Assembly (NCBI RefSeq): GCF_001680005.1
Contig: NC_033562.1
Location: 1,674,001-1,738,000 of the forward strand
From: Plasmodium coatneyi
Taxonomy: Eukaryota > Apicomplexa > Aconoidasida > Haemosporida > Plasmodiidae
Direction of reading: 5' to 3'
Length of the DNA stretch: 64,000 nt
Made by a program: the position numbers and the translations under genes. The notes under the pieces were generated by a model. It searched no databases and was not told the origin of the DNA. It saw nothing but the letters and a program-made list of their open reading frames with translations. Positions 12,031 through 24,930 of the stretch are shown one piece after another; position 1 is the stretch's first letter; every line of letters begins with the position of its first letter.

Positions 12031-13500
12031 TGAACACAACGCACGCACACATTTTGTGTCATGCCTGCTGCTGTTCTTTTTTTGTATGCTTCCTTCTTTT
12101 TTGGGTGTGTGTTACATATATATATTTTAAAATGAAGAAAGAATTAGAATGTATAATAATACATACATATATAAAAATATATATTAATTCAAAATAATGG
12201 CAAAAAATGTAGTTCATTTTAGCGCATAATTCTACTATTTCAGAAGTAGTTGTAGTGGTTCGTATTCTTTTTTTTTCTATATAGAAAGATAGATAATAAA
12301 AAATAATGAGCACTTTTTTTCTCTCATTATATATTGTCGCCCCCTTCAATTATATGTCGCCTCTTCTTCTAACGGTGTGAAATGAAAGAGAAGGAGCACC
12401 AAATTATGCTCAAATATTTTGAGTACTTAAAAAAATTATAAATACAGTTTAAGCATTAAAAAAAATTATAAATGAAATGTTATGCATATGTACATGTGTT
12501 TGCATATTTGCACTCCAAAAAATTTTTTTGTTCTTGTATTGTTTCTATTTTGTTTCTTTCATAAGTCTTCAGATACAAGAGTGAATATAAATCAGTTAAA
12601 AAAAAAAAAAAAAATCGCTTTTTTCTCCCTTCCATTCCATTCCTTCTTCCATGTTTCATGTGTCATGTGCATGGTTACATTAGCTCCAATAAATTTGAGG
12701 TATTTCAATAAATATTGAATAAATAAATGTACGCATCATTCAACGGAAGAGGAGGAGAGAAATGTGTTCTATGCACATATATAAAGTGTACAATATATGT
12801 ACGTTAACAATATTTTAATAACAACCATCCTCCCTTTTAAATAATAACATCAATTTGAGCATGGAAAACAAATGAGAAAAAACAAAAAAAGTGCACAACA
12901 TTCGATGAAAAATTTTTTCTCCCACTCAAAAATTTTCCTTCCTCCTGCTCAAAAGAAGGAGAAAAGAGCAAAGAGAAAAGTATTTCTACGAATTCATCAT
13001 AAACAGAAAAGAGTATTCTATAGAAAATATGACGGGGGAAATTACATTCCGTTCCCTTCCCTTCTTTGCTATATGCAAATGCATGTAAATCTTCAACCTA
13101 CACTTCTTTTCATTTCATTCCATGGGATCTACGTTTCCCCCATAGAATATTGATAAATGTGTACATACAAAAGTGGAAGAGAGTGCTTTGCATCCATTGG
13201 AAAAATATATTGTGGTAGTTTATAACTTTGAATAATTCATTAATAATTATAGAACATGCGTTAATAAGTGGTGCATGTTGAAAATGTTCATTAAATGAAA
13301 TTGTGTTGTTATATATATATACACAGTAACAGAAGTGTGTGAATGTATATAAGGAAAAGAGTATCTGAACAAAGAATTAATGTACAATACAAATAATGTA
13401 CATTCTGCATGAATATATATAAATAGGAAGCACATTTTAAATATAAATTCATTATAAAAAGAGGAATATATATATATACATAGAAATGTACAATTGAACC
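12031..13500. other. KIR intergenic spacer
   Basis: AT-rich, with no gene seen. 12335-12560 (atatgtcgcc, ttcttctaac, then tttaagcatta and tattgtttc) matches 37685-37835 downstream of another KIR. 13430-13500 resembles the sequence just before the start codon at 38118 (shared tgtacaatt before the ATG). Confidence 0.55.
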
Positions 13501-14956
13501 ATGGTGATCGGGCTTGAAGTACTACACACATTCCATTCTCCTTCCATTCAGAATGAATATACAACTGCTTCGCACATATAATTATCTATGCAAAACTTAG
13601 TGAAAAAAAAAAAAAAAAAAGGAGTAAAATAAAAACTAACATTCCATGTTGTAATTCCACACCTACAGATGGGACCGAGTGGAACAGGTGTACAAACACC
13701 TGTTTTATATTCAGGTTGGATCTATGATATGCTTGGTCAGGGTGCATTCGATACAGATACACAGGACGATGAGTTCATCACTCCATCAGAGAAAAAATTA
13801 ACTGATTATTCTAGTCTCAGAGGGTACCTGAAACAAATTTCAGGTGCCTGGAAACTTATAATTAAAGTAATGGGGAACGGGGCCCCATCTGATACTACAC
13901 CCTGTTATTTTTTTTATTATTGGTTAGGAGATTTAGTACATAAGAATGATAAAAGTGGGGAGTTCTCGGATGCCATACGCGATGTATACGCTGCATTAGA
14001 AAAAATTCATAATGAATGTAAATGTAACCCCCTGGAACAGCACACTCATAAGGACAAAAGTGTCTTCCTTAAAGAAAAAACAAAATTCGAATTAAACCAA
14101 GACTATAAACCAGAACAGACAAAATTGAAGAGTTATTATGATGCTTGTGACAGTCAATATCAGCAAGAGCATGGAGGAAAAACTCCCCCTAAAATTCCTT
14201 CTGATTCTGCTGTGAAGGAACAATGTCGTAGGTGGTTGGCGGCAGGTGGTAGTAGTGGTGGTGATGCCACCACTAATACATATTGTACCAAATTCAAGAC
14301 TACCTATGAAACATACTGCCAAGGGGAAGGATCATCCGAAGGAGGATGTGAAGTGTTCAAAAGGGTAGAAGCTGCCTCCACACTTCAGGAAAGTAGCACA
14401 ACCCCTTCCACTGGAACTCACATCACTTCCGCTAGTGTTATCCCTTCTGCCGCTGCACTATTGGGACTACCCACAATCGTATATCTTGTTTACAAAGTAT
14501 AATTACCACTATTAACACATTTTAAAATATAAATAGTAACAGTATTTATTAATACTTGTCTTTAATTAAAAGAAAAAAGAAAATGAACTGTACTATATCA
14601 TACAAATCCTTCCCACCTTCCACCCTAACACACTTTCCTTCCTTACTTCCCTTCAGTACACTTCATTATTCGATGGGGTAAGTAACATCCTCTTTGGAAA
14701 TAGTGCTGGAGGAAATAGAAGCAGAAGGAAAAGGACACCCAAGGGGAGGCGCAATGTAGAAATATTCACAAACACATTAACGAACGGCGACGATGTCTCC
14801 ACACTATATTCAACAACAACGGACGTTTCTACAACTGCAAGTTCCATAGAATATAATGCACCACCATCATCATCATCTATCACCAGCAGCACCAGAAGAC
14901 GAACAAATAATAGGAACAGCAATAATAGAAAAAACATACACTACCGTGCAATGTAA
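13501..14956 (+). CDS. KIR: KIR (PIR superfamily) protein with divergent N-terminus, 3 exons
   Basis: Exon 2 13669-14496 and exon 3 14657-14956 are firm. Exon 1 13501-13518 (MVIGLE, donor GTACTA) is tentative and rests on its resemblance to the start context of the gene at 38118. Length is 381 aa with it; without it, an ATG at the exon 2 acceptor gives 375 aa. Exon 2 lacks the usual LPS-x-x-x-Y opening and starts MGPSGTGVQTPVLYSGWIYD. It then has TPCYFFYYWLGDLVHKN, a Gly/Ser/Asp insert near GGSSGGDATTNTYC, and a helix ending AALLGLPTIVYLVYK. Exon 3 begins YTSLFDGVSNILFG and ends NRKNIHYRAM. Family role: probable variant surface antigen. The new N-terminus may reflect recombination in front of the core. 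Confidence 0.82.
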
Positions 14957-16522
14957 TATGTTCCTTCCTTCGTCCACCACCCACAAGTGGAAGGCATAAG
15001 ACAGAACAACAGCAACGACCGCAGAGGCAACAAAGAACCAATATAAAATATCATGCCACGTAATATTCACTCCCTTTAGGGACATAAATAAACACAAATT
15101 TTATAAACAGTGTGTGTAAGAGAAAGGAAGCATAAATGACATTTTTTTTCTACCAATTTTTTTTATTTTTTTTCATTTGTTCCTTTTATTTCCTTTTTCC
15201 ACACTTCTCTTTTCTTCCTTTCTTTTCTTCATATTTCCTTCCTTCTGTTTGTTTTTCATTTGCATATATAACTAAATGGGAAATGTACACATAGAAGAGC
15301 ACGAAAAAAGAAAAGGAGGAACAAGGTACGGACATTTTTGAAAAAGTGCTCTCATATTTATAAAGAAAGATAGAAAAATTACACAAAAATAAAAACTTTT
15401 GTAAAAGCAAAAAGGAAAAAAGTGAATAATCATTTTATACAAAGGAAAAAGAAAGATGGGGTGTGTGTGGTGTGGTGCAATATAACTTTTAAAATATCGT
15501 ATAAAATGAAAAATAAGGGGGAAAGTAGTAAAGGTAGCTCATCTGTGGGAGCATGCACATCCAACATAGGTGAGTTACTTAAAATATACGCACCGAATTT
15601 TAAAGGGAAAGAACAGAAAAAGGGGGGAAAAGAATAAAATGGAATTGTTATTACTAAACGGTAATAAAAGGAAAAGGAGTAGGTTGTACGACAGAGCATT
15701 AATATAGGGGTGGGCATATATTTTTTTCTTCCCACCTATATAATTAATATATATTTTTCTGTATTTTAACCTTTCTTTCCCACATACACATACACAAATT
15801 TATAGGAAGTATAAAATATGGTTAAAATTCACATACTTAAAGAAAAATGGAAAGGAATGCTCTATTCAGATGAACTACACTGTATACATGTGATCAATCC
15901 ATTCACAATCTTTTAGCAATATTTTAACAGTTCTCCTTAATAACCATCTCCCTTTTAAAATAACAATGAAACGCAAAATAACCACGTGCTCACTCAATTT
16001 TTTGCCCCCCAAAAAAGGAATTTACGCCCACCCTCCTATATTCCTAATAAAAAGGAGCTGGGTATGCTGTTAATAATAATAAAGAAATAGCAACGCTCCA
16101 CAAATAAACAGTTATCATATAACACAGTAGTAAACAAATAAACTAATAAAATATGTTGTGTAGGAAGGGCTTAGTCCTTCACATTCCTTTCTATTTCGCA
16201 ATTTCCTGTTCATTTTTTGTGCACATATTTTTCACTGTAATTATATATACATATAACAATTCGATACACATATATACATTATGCTGAGGTCATTCGAAAA
16301 TTGAACAGAGTATATTATACATAAGAGTAGACATTTCACACATATCTTTGTGCATAATGTTTCCCCTGAAGAACGTGCGAATGCGCAAAGAGGAGAAAAG
16401 TTGCCTGCACATATATATATTTATACAGAATATGTGGGAGCAGAGGAGTTCTCATATATTTATTCTACATGTATAAGCACTTCTTAGTAGAAACCTATTA
16501 TAACGAGAAATATCTATAAATA
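14957..16522. other. KIR intergenic spacer with a duplicated KIR tail relic
   Basis: At 14997-15060, just after the KIR stop, agacagaacaacagcaacga followed by agaggcaacaaagaacc and tatcatgcc looks like a second, frameshifted copy of a KIR exon 3 end. 15310-15400 resembles other KIR 3' flanks. The short frame at 15508-15589 (MKNKGESSKGSSS) has no recognised partner exon, and I do not call it a gene. The rest is AT-rich. Confidence 0.5.
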
Positions 16523-17657
16523 ATGGCAAAACCCGCAGCAGCAGAACTGACGGTTATTATTCTCTTCAAAGTGAATAATTCCAATAATATGTGTGTGTGC
16601 ATATAATACATTGTCTATGGTACAATAAGTTCAAAAGTGGAGTTATACATTAACAACATTCCATTTCTACACAAATGTACATGTTCCACTTCTTCCTTAT
16701 CTCAATTCCATTTTTGTAGGAAGGTCATTTGGCCGAATTACCTTCAAAAAAAACATATCGTGAATATAACACAGGATGGAATACATACAGCGCATTCTGT
16801 ACATCGTCGGGTGATGCAAAAGCTAATATAAGGAGTGTATTAAACACGTACAGCGGTTATGAACAATATGCGGAACAAATTGTAAATACATACTGCTATG
16901 CAACTACCATGGGAGGAAACAAACCCTATGATACATATTGTCAATTTTTTTATTATTGGTTATTGGATCTATTAATTAACAAATTGAATGTTCCATCACC
17001 CTTGAATGTTATGAAAACAGTCTACGATGAATTCAAAAATGTTCTTGATGGAAAGGGGTGTAAAAATATAAACGAAAATATTAAGGAAGATATTTTCCCC
17101 CAAGTAAAAACACATTTCGACTACAAACAGGACTATTTAACCCTACAATCACAGTTAGGGAGTGGTGGTAGTGATGGTGTTGGTGGTGTTGGTGGTGTTG
17201 GTGGTACAAAGACTTGTGATAAAAAATATCATGATCACCTAACGGCCATTAAATCAGCATGTTCTGCTGTAAGTACATACTGCGCAACAGAGGATGGGAA
17301 AACAAATAGTGCTTCATATTGTGGCCCGTTTAATGCAGCAAAGGACGGAGATGAAAATTACTGTAAGGAAAATAAGTTGGACATACTAATATGTGATTTA
17401 GTATCTAAACCACAAGTGGAGGAACCTGCAGCACATGCTGCAGGGGGAATAGCTGGTTCTACGCCCACCTCAGGGAACCATGTTACCGCTGGTACTGTTT
17501 CTTCCACATTGTCTATACTAGGATTACCAGCGGCTGCCTTTTTTTTGTATAAGGTACAAAGTACAACAACCATTATAGAGTACTATACACCATAGTATAT
17601 ACCCACCATAGTATCGTATATACATATATATGTACATATGTATATAGGTATATATAC

Positions 17658-17704
<47 letters not shown>

Positions 17705-18134
17705 GCATGTCTATATCACCCTTTCCACTTGCTTTTTTTTTCTTTCCTTTTATTTTTAGTACAACCTTCTACCTGACTGGATAAGTAACAATTTTTGGAA
17801 AAACAACGGAGGCAGGAACAGGAACACCAACAGTAACAGTAGAAACAGGGTAAAAAGAAGTTCCACTGGGCGTCACCACTTTGACGACGACAACACCTTA
17901 ACAGAAACTTCTTCTACAGAGTACGATTCAACTTCATTGGGTTCGTCATCCAATTTAACAGAAGACAATTCTTCTTTATACACTACAACTACAACATCAT
18001 CATCATCATCTACCACTACCAACAGCAGAAGAGGAGCAGCAGGAACAAATAATAGGCAGGGGAAGGTACAAAAGAGGCAAAGTAACAACAACAGAAACGG
18101 ACATAATAGAAATATTGGTTATCAAAACATTTAA
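16523..18134 (+). CDS. KIR: KIR (PIR superfamily) protein, 3 exons
   Basis: Exon 1 16523-16552 (MAKPAAAELT), exon 2 16720-17553, exon 3 17760-18134, 412 aa. Exon 2 starts EGHLAELPSKKTYREYNTGW and has the core YCQFFYYWLLDLLINKL, with L where G is usual before the D. A glycine/valine repeat (GGVGGVGGVGG, bases 17162-17205) interrupts the second half of the extracellular part. The helix is TLSILGLPAAAFFLYK. The tail begins YNLLPDWISNNFW and contains Asn/Arg-rich and Ser/Thr homopolymer tracts (TTTTTSSSSST-type), the longest KIR tail in the window at 124 aa. The second intron ends in (TA)n followed by a pyrimidine tract. Confidence 0.9.
17640..17702. repeat. (TA)n microsatellite in KIR intron 2
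   Basis: Uninterrupted alternating TA of about 35 bases (17668-17702), preceded by tatacatatatg variants. Similar tracts lie in the second introns of the KIR genes at 10638, 40668 and 60386. Confidence 0.85.
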
Positions 18135-19443
18135 CACACATTGTGTAATGTAATGTCCTCCCTACGGAAGGAGCAATAAATGACCACCACGCATACGGTT
18201 TCTATACACAGTGTGGAAACAACAGAAGGACAGTTTTTCCCTTCTATTCTCTTTATATTTTATTTTTTATCTTTCTACCTCTATTTGTATGTTTTTGAAT
18301 AACTCTCTGCATTTGGAAGAGGGGGAAAGAAATAAAAGAAAGGAATATACTCTCCCAAACGAAGGAATTTCGGAAAAAAAGAAGGGGGAACAGAATGTTC
18401 ACATTATTTAGGAGAATTTTTGTGTATTTTAAAGAAAAAGGAAAAAAGGAAAAAAAATTATAAAGATAGGAACTTGTCGAAAGAATTAAATGAACATATT
18501 TTGGATCCTTCAGTACAAAAAAAAAGAACTTTTTCCCCATCCAATCAACAAAATAAAATGAAGCGAAGTGGAGGAAGAAAAAAAAATTTTTTTTTCTTTT
18601 TTTTAAACTTATATCAAACACATAGTAACGTGAACACTTTAGTCAAATAATAAAGAGTAAAAAAAAACAATTAAAAAAAAAAAAAAAAAGAAGGAAAGAA
18701 AGTGCTTATGGCTCTTCGGAAAAAAAAAGTGTTTACATATTTAAGAAGGAAAAAAATGAAAAAAAAAATAAGGAAGAAGTATTTTATGAAAATAAAAAAT
18801 TGTAAAGACCTTGTACCAAAAAAAAAAAAATTTAATGAACATCTTACTATTTAGATATGTAGCGTGTAGGTATGTACACATACATATAGAGGAAAGGGAA
18901 GGGGAAGGAAGGGAAAAGGGGGGAAACCTTTTTTACATTATTAACTGCATATAATATGGCACATGCTAACAACTCCTAACAACAACTCCTTCTAATAATA
19001 AATACCTCCTTAAAAAAAAAAAAAAAAAAAAAAACATTCCGCCGCTCTCCCCCTTTATACATACTGACAGGAACCTCTAAATAATAATTGTAGTAATACT
19101 TTGGAATAAAATAAATATAATTCCAATAATGCCAATGGATAGGAAATATACGTGGGGAAGTTTCAATTTTTCTCTTCTATCCATTATATAATTTTAATAC
19201 ATTTCCTTCCTACATTTCTGGCTTGAATTATATGTATGGGTAATTTCATACATATATATATATATGTTATCATGCTGTATGAATTAAACAATGCATATTA
19301 TTCGCAAAAATAAAAATTTAACATCAATCCATAATCACTATGGTGCGAACGGAATTCTTACAAATATATTCCAAAATTTATGAATATATATTGGAAGAAT
19401 ATGCTAAAATGAACATATTATACGCGAAGGATGTTCACTAGCA
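18135..19443. other. KIR intergenic spacer
   Basis: 18290-18365 (gaataactctctgcattt...ctcccaaacgaag) and 18595-18650 (aacttatatcaaacacatag, cgtgaacactttag) match flanks after other KIR genes, the latter being the segment that borders SICAvar 3' ends elsewhere. Poly-A/AAG tracts fill 18550-18840. No gene seen. Confidence 0.55.
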
Positions 19444-20829
19444 ATGGCAGACGTAAGAGAGAAGAATGACAACTAGCTCCTTTCTATTTAGGATTGATAG
19501 TTAATAAGTATTCGCACAAAGTTCTCTATAAATATTGTAGTAAATTCAAGAAAGAGGAATACATGAAGACATTCTATACATTTTCTGCACGAACTGTATT
19601 TATAGGAACACTATCCACAAGAATTACCTTCCACAGGAAGGTACAATAAGTTAAATGAAGAAGCACAAAAATCGGAGAACAAAGATAAATTCACTGAAGT
19701 GAAGAATAAATTGAGTGATCATGGTGCTAGTGATGATGTCCAGGATAAAATTATTAGTGCATTATATTATATAGAGCAAATGACGGGTAATCAGGAAGGA
19801 AAGAATGAATGGTATGAATATTTCTATTATTGGATGGGTGAAATATTATTAGGGGATTTGGGTATAACAAAATTCGGGGATGCTATGGAGGAATGTGGGA
19901 AGGAAATTAAAAAATTGGATGAAGGGAGTCCTCAGTTACTTTTGTATGCAACGAAGGATAAAAAATTATTTGCAGGACAGAAAAAATTGTTCGATTACAG
20001 AAAGAATGAGGGCGTTATAAATGAAGAAATAGGAAAAAAAGGACGGTGCCCTAAAGAATATTTAAAATACCTATGGGATGTATGGTCGTCCTATATGAAG
20101 GTACGTAAAGAATACAAGAATTCTGTCGGGACCTGTCACTGGTGTCCGAAATTTCAGGACTTCTTTGGAAATTCAGGGCAGGGTGGAAATTCTAGTTTAG
20201 AAAGTAATCTAATAAAAGTAATGAAGTGTGCACGGGAAGATAGTCCCACACCTCAGGGAGATGCATTATCCTCAAGGAGTGAAGATGCCCCTGGGGGTAT
20301 CACCGATATTCCTTCTTATACCTTCCTTGGAATAGCAACTCCCTTAATCACATTTTTTTTTTATAAAGTAAGAATGATTATCACTATGTATTGGGAATAT
20401 ATAAATGGATTAATGTACGAATATTATTCTTGTATGCAATGTATAAGTGACTAGCATTCCTTTTATAGGAAATGGATGCTGAAGTGTGTTATATTTATAA
20501 TACACACTTGTACCCCCCCTTCTTTCTTTTAGTATATTTCTTTCTTATGGACGAGAAAAGGAAAATCTTCTGAACGTAGAAGAAGGATTGTCACGCGTAA
20601 CTTTGATACTCTAACAGAAGACACGTTAACAGAATATTCAGGAGCAGATTATTCATCAATGGAATCGACAATATATTCAACAACTGTTTCTACAGCAGAT
20701 TCAACAACAACGGATGCTTCCATTTTATATACTGATATTCCATCATCCAACAGAAGAAGAGCAAATAATAAACAACAACAAAATCAACAGGGACGAAGTA
20801 ACATTGGCTATGGTCGCATGCACCGTTGA
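19444..20829 (+). CDS. KIR: KIR (PIR superfamily) protein, 3 exons; 3' half shared with the KIR at 40668
   Basis: Exon 1 19444-19452 (MAD, donor GTAAGA), exon 2 19606-20367, exon 3 20533-20829, 355 aa. Exon 2 opens EHYPQELPSTGRYNKLNEEA and has WYEYFYYWMGEILLGDLG at the core. The helix region IPSYTFLGIATPLITFFFYK and the tail YISFLWTRKGKSS... are nearly identical to those of the KIR at 40668-42045, also 355 aa, while the N-terminal parts differ. The tail ends in an Asn/Gln-rich stretch before GYGRMHR. The two genes also share sequence downstream of the stop (about 20840-20985 and 42060-42215). Family role: probable variant antigen on the infected cell. Confidence 0.9.
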
Positions 20830-22403
20830 ATGTGTAATGCTTTACTCCCCCCCTTTTTTTTTGATTTATAAATAGTATTAAAAAAAACCATGCGCACTAT
20901 AAGAAGTCTTCAAAGTAACCTTCATTTTTTTAATAACATGCAATGTCCCTCTTCATTAAATGTACATGATATATAATTCCCATCCCCCTAATACCACACC
21001 AACACCACTCTAATAATAATACCACACCAACACCACTCTAATAATAATACCACACCTCAACACTCTACTAATAATACACAACGACACACTCTAATAATAA
21101 TACCACCACCACGACACTCTAATAATAATACCACCACACCACACTAATTATAATACGCCACACCACACTAACAACACCACACCACACTAAGAACAACACA
21201 CCACACTAAGAACAACACACCACACTAAGAACAACACACCACACTAACAACAACACCACACACTCTAATAATAATACACCGCACCACACTAATATCACAC
21301 TGAACAAAAAAAAAACAGGAAGAAGAAAAAAAAAAAAAAAAAAAAAAAAAAAGGGGTTGTGCTACTTCCACAATATACTAATACATATTGAATACATATT
21401 GAATGTAAATATATGTGAATAGTAAACTATGTGAATGTAAAAATGTGAATAGTGTAAATATATGTGTATAGTAAACTATGTGAATAATAAATCTGTGAAT
21501 GTGTAAATATGTGAATGTGTAAATATGTGAATGTGTAAATATGTGAATGTGTAAATATGTGAATGTGTAAATATGTGAATGTGTAAATATGTGAATGTAT
21601 ATATATTAATGTAATATTGAATGTAAATATGTGAATAGTAAATATGTGAATGTAATATTGAATGTAATAATGAATGTAAATATATGTGAATTTAAACGTG
21701 CGCATGAAAGTGCAAAATGTGTACATTCCAAAAGAGGAGAAAAAAAAAAAGAAGGGAGAAAAAAGAGAAGAATGCTCCCTCTCCATATATAGATATGAAC
21801 TATACACTATACTATACAATATATACATGTACATTAACAAATATTTTTTCTAAATGAACAATACAACCTCCCTTCCACTCCTAACCATCTTCCGCTTTCT
21901 CCCTTCAAATACACAACAATAAAACTTACACCAATAATATATAATGAAAATTTTCGCAATAGGAGATATTGCGCTCCCATGTAAACAACAATAATGGAAA
22001 CATGTAAATAATAATAAAATAACGTTCATAATAATCACCTATAGTCCAATAATATAATAAATAAATTAAAGAAGTATATAAAATGTTTAATCATTCCTTT
22101 CTTCATTTATTTTTCAATTCCTTAACACATTTATTATTTATATTGTACTATTAGTGATACATATGTAATGATTCTGATACATGCATATAATGTGTTATCA
22201 CCACTTGAAAATTAAGAAACACATATTATTATTGAAGAAGAAAGAATGAAAAATTTTGAATATTCATCAATCATAAGAAGGAACAAAAATTTTTGCATAT
22301 ACGTATACTCCGCTATTACATAATTGTGTGAGAACAAACTTTTGAAGTAGAAGTTCATTACATATATACAACAGAAGAAGAAAAGTACACATATAAAAAA
22401 GAG
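20830..22403. repeat. Spacer with CCACAC/TAATAAT and 16-bp tandem repeats, then KIR upstream block
   Basis: 20990-21295 is a degenerate array of accacaccaacaccactcta/ataataat units. 21300-21350 is A-rich. 21425-21600 has about seven copies of a 16-bp unit (GTGAATGTGTAAATAT). 21940-22085 contains the block shared with other KIR upstream regions (tgcgctccca, then caataatataataaat). No gene seen. Confidence 0.75.
22010..22085 (+). promoter_or_regulatory. Block conserved upstream of several KIR genes
   Basis: gttcataataatcacctata followed by gtccaataatataataaata lies about 330 bp before the start at 22404. Closely related text is at 47025-47095 (atgaataattacctatagca, caataatataataaat) about 490 bp before the start at 47572. 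Weaker copies are at 40270-40335 and 10255-10325, again 300-400 bp upstream of KIR starts. The position is consistent with a promoter element, but simple duplication history would also explain it. Confidence 0.4.
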
Positions 22404-24421
22404 ATGGCTGAGGTAAGACGCTTTATTACTTCCTTAATTTAAAAGGAGAGCCATTTGAATATTATACACATAATACTTTTTTATATATACATGATATGAT
22501 GTGTAGTGTGAAATATGGAAAATAAAGAATATAATAATATATATATTATTAATTATATTTCTAGGAACCACTTTTAAAGGAGTTACCTTCGCATAAACAA
22601 TTTTATGACGTATTTGAAGGGTACACAGGAACATGTGATGATAATTGCGGGGGAAAAATATGGGGCCTTCAGAATTTAGAACGTAGTATGAGAAGTTATG
22701 GTAATAAAATTGTGAAAACAGTGCGCTATGTGTGTGAATTATATAAGAAGAGTGAAGATCCGCTCAATAGTAGGCGCTGTCATTTTTTATATTACTGGAT
22801 TGGGGACCAATTATTCAAAAGTGGTATAGGTAACTCATTCAATGGCCTCCTATCATCGGTTGGTTCAGTACTAAATGATATATACAAGAATCAGGGGTGT
22901 ACAGTTAAGTATAAAAGTATTAGCGGGGACATCTTCCTTAACAGAAAAGCCGTATTCGATTATTCCTACGATTATAGTACTGTGAGAAAAGAGATACTAG
23001 AGGATAAGATCCACTGTAAAGTAAAGTGGTCGGATTATTTAAATAAAGTTAACTTAGCATGTAAGGCTATGGAGGGGGACTGTGCGGGGAAAAAAGACAT
23101 TAATGATGATCAATATTGTTCCGACTACAATAGCAAGTACTATGTATTTTGTGATGCGCTAAAGTACTTAAAAGAAGAATGTGATTCACAAGCCAAAGAA
23201 GAGAAAGCTAGTGAATATACGCGTCAGATGCAGCAACTAAGAGATGAGAACCAGCAAAAACTACAAGCAGCAGCTTCCAAACTAGACGAAGCTGTTCGTT
23301 CCGCTACCACCACAGCAACCACCTCCTCTATACTCGGCACATTAGCAATGACCGCTTTCCCTTTCCTTCTATATAAAGTAAGTAAAGTGATAGTACCAAA
23401 TTAAAAAAATAAGAACTAAATTATTAACAGTATAACTAATATACACCCCTTAGACTCCCTCCTTCCTTTCCTTAGACCGTTCCTTCCCTCTTTAGATCAT
23501 TCCCTTCCCTTCCTCATACCCTACATCCTTCCCTCCTTAGACCCCCCTTCCTTCAACCCCCTTCCTTCAACCCCTTTCCTGCAATCCCCTTCAATCAACC
23601 TCCTTCCTTCAACCCCCTTCCTTCAACCCCCTTCCTTCAACCCCTTTCCTGTAATCCCCTTCAACCCCCTCCTTTTTACCCCCTTCCTTCAACCTCCTTC
23701 CTTCCTTAATCCATTCCTTTCCTTCCTCCTCCCTTAGACACTCCTTCCTTCCATGGGTCCTCCTTCCTTACTTCCTTAGACATTCCTTTCCTTCCTCCTC
23801 CCTTAGACACTCCTTCCTTCCATGGATCCTCCTTCCTTACTTCCTTAGACATTCCTTTCCTTCCTCCTCCCTTAGACACTCCTTCCTTCCATGGGTCCTC
23901 CTTCCTTACTTCCTTAGACATTCCTTTCCTTCCTTCATCCTTGCAGCCCTTTCCTTCTTTAGACCCTCCTTAGACATTCCTTCCTTAGACCATCCTTTCC
24001 TTCGATAGACACTTTCCTTCCTCCTTACTCCCCTAACAACCTTCCATCCACCCTACCACCAACCACGCTAATAACCTTCCTTCCACCTACTACCCCTAAC
24101 ACAACCTTCCTTGCACCAACCACTACCCTAACAACTTTTCTTCCCTTTTAGTATAAGCCATGGTCTTCTTGGTTTGGTAACCACGCTTCTGGAAATGGAA
24201 GGAGCGGAAGAAGCAATAGAAGAAGAAGATCATCTGGACGCATATTTGATTCGTCCACGGAAGACACTTTAACAGAATATTCAACAGCGGACACTTCAAC
24301 AACATGTGACGCCACAATAGATGGAACAGTAAGCTCTGCTGCACACACGAGACCGTCTACACGCGGAAGAACAAATAATAATGCGGGGAGTCGCGGGATG
24401 GTAGGTTATCAGAACATGTAA
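22404..24421 (+). CDS. KIR: KIR (PIR superfamily) protein, 3 exons; partner of a tail-to-tail SICAvar
   Basis: Exon 1 22404-22412 (MAE), exon 2 22565-23377, exon 3 24152-24421, 363 aa. Exon 2 starts EPLLKELPSHKQFYDVFEGY and has CHFLYYWIGDQLFKSGIG. A Lys/Glu/Gln-rich helical stretch (SQAKEEKASEYTRQMQQLRD) precedes the helix TSSILGTLAMTAFPFLLYK. The tail opens YKPWSSWFGNHASGNGRSGR and ends GMVGYQNM. The closest relative is the KIR at 47572-49215 (same exon 3 start, helix SSILGTLG, and same final residues), which likewise faces a SICAvar. The second intron is unusually long (774 bp) and contains a 69-bp minisatellite. Confidence 0.9.
23700..23935. repeat. 69-bp minisatellite in KIR intron 2
   Basis: About three near-identical 69-bp units, each with CTTCCTCCCTTAGACACTCC, TTCCTTCCATGGGTCC and CTTACTTCCTTAGACATTCC. 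The unit length is a multiple of three, which explains a spurious 71-codon frame on the minus strand. Confidence 0.9.
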
Positions 24422-24898
24422 TGTAACACATCGTATTTAATACACCGTCGTTGTGTAACACCTGGATGGAAAAAAGGAAGGGGAATGATTCCTTCCCTGC
24501 GTGATCACATAAATAAGTGAGCGCCAGGTCCATACAAATGTAAGAAGGAAAAATTAGCATTCTTTCCTTCTTTTCCTTCTTATTCCTTCTTATTCCTTCT
24601 TTCCTTCCCTTTCCTTCCCTTTCCTTCTTTTCTTCTTATTCCTTCTTTTCTTTTTATTCCTTCTTTCCTTTTTTCCTTCTTATTCCTTATTCCTTCTTAT
24701 TCCTTCTTTCCTCATTTTTTTCCTTCTTTCCTCATTTTTTTCCTTCTTTCCTCATTTTTTTCCTTCTTTCCTCATTTTTTTCCTTCTTTCCTCATTTTTT
24801 TCCTTCTTTCCTCATTTTTTTCCTTCTTTCCTCATTTTTTTCCTTCTTTCCTCATTTTTTTCCTTCTTTCCTTCCTTCCTTCCTTCCTTCTTTTTTTT

Positions 24899-24930
<32 letters not shown>

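Noticed and set aside
15422..15637. 71-codon plus-strand frame MNNHFIQRKKK... with a possible donor near 15570
   Set aside because: No partner exon, no family resemblance, and a position in a KIR 3' flank; insufficient support.
21430..21605. Regularly spaced 16-bp units considered as a CRISPR-like or regulatory array
   Set aside because: Units abut without unique spacers and are simple AT-rich tandem repeats in a eukaryotic genome.
23706..23921. 71-codon minus-strand frame with a perfect 23-residue repeat
   Set aside because: Inside KIR intron 2 and opposite in strand; the repeat length (69 bp) explains the open frame.
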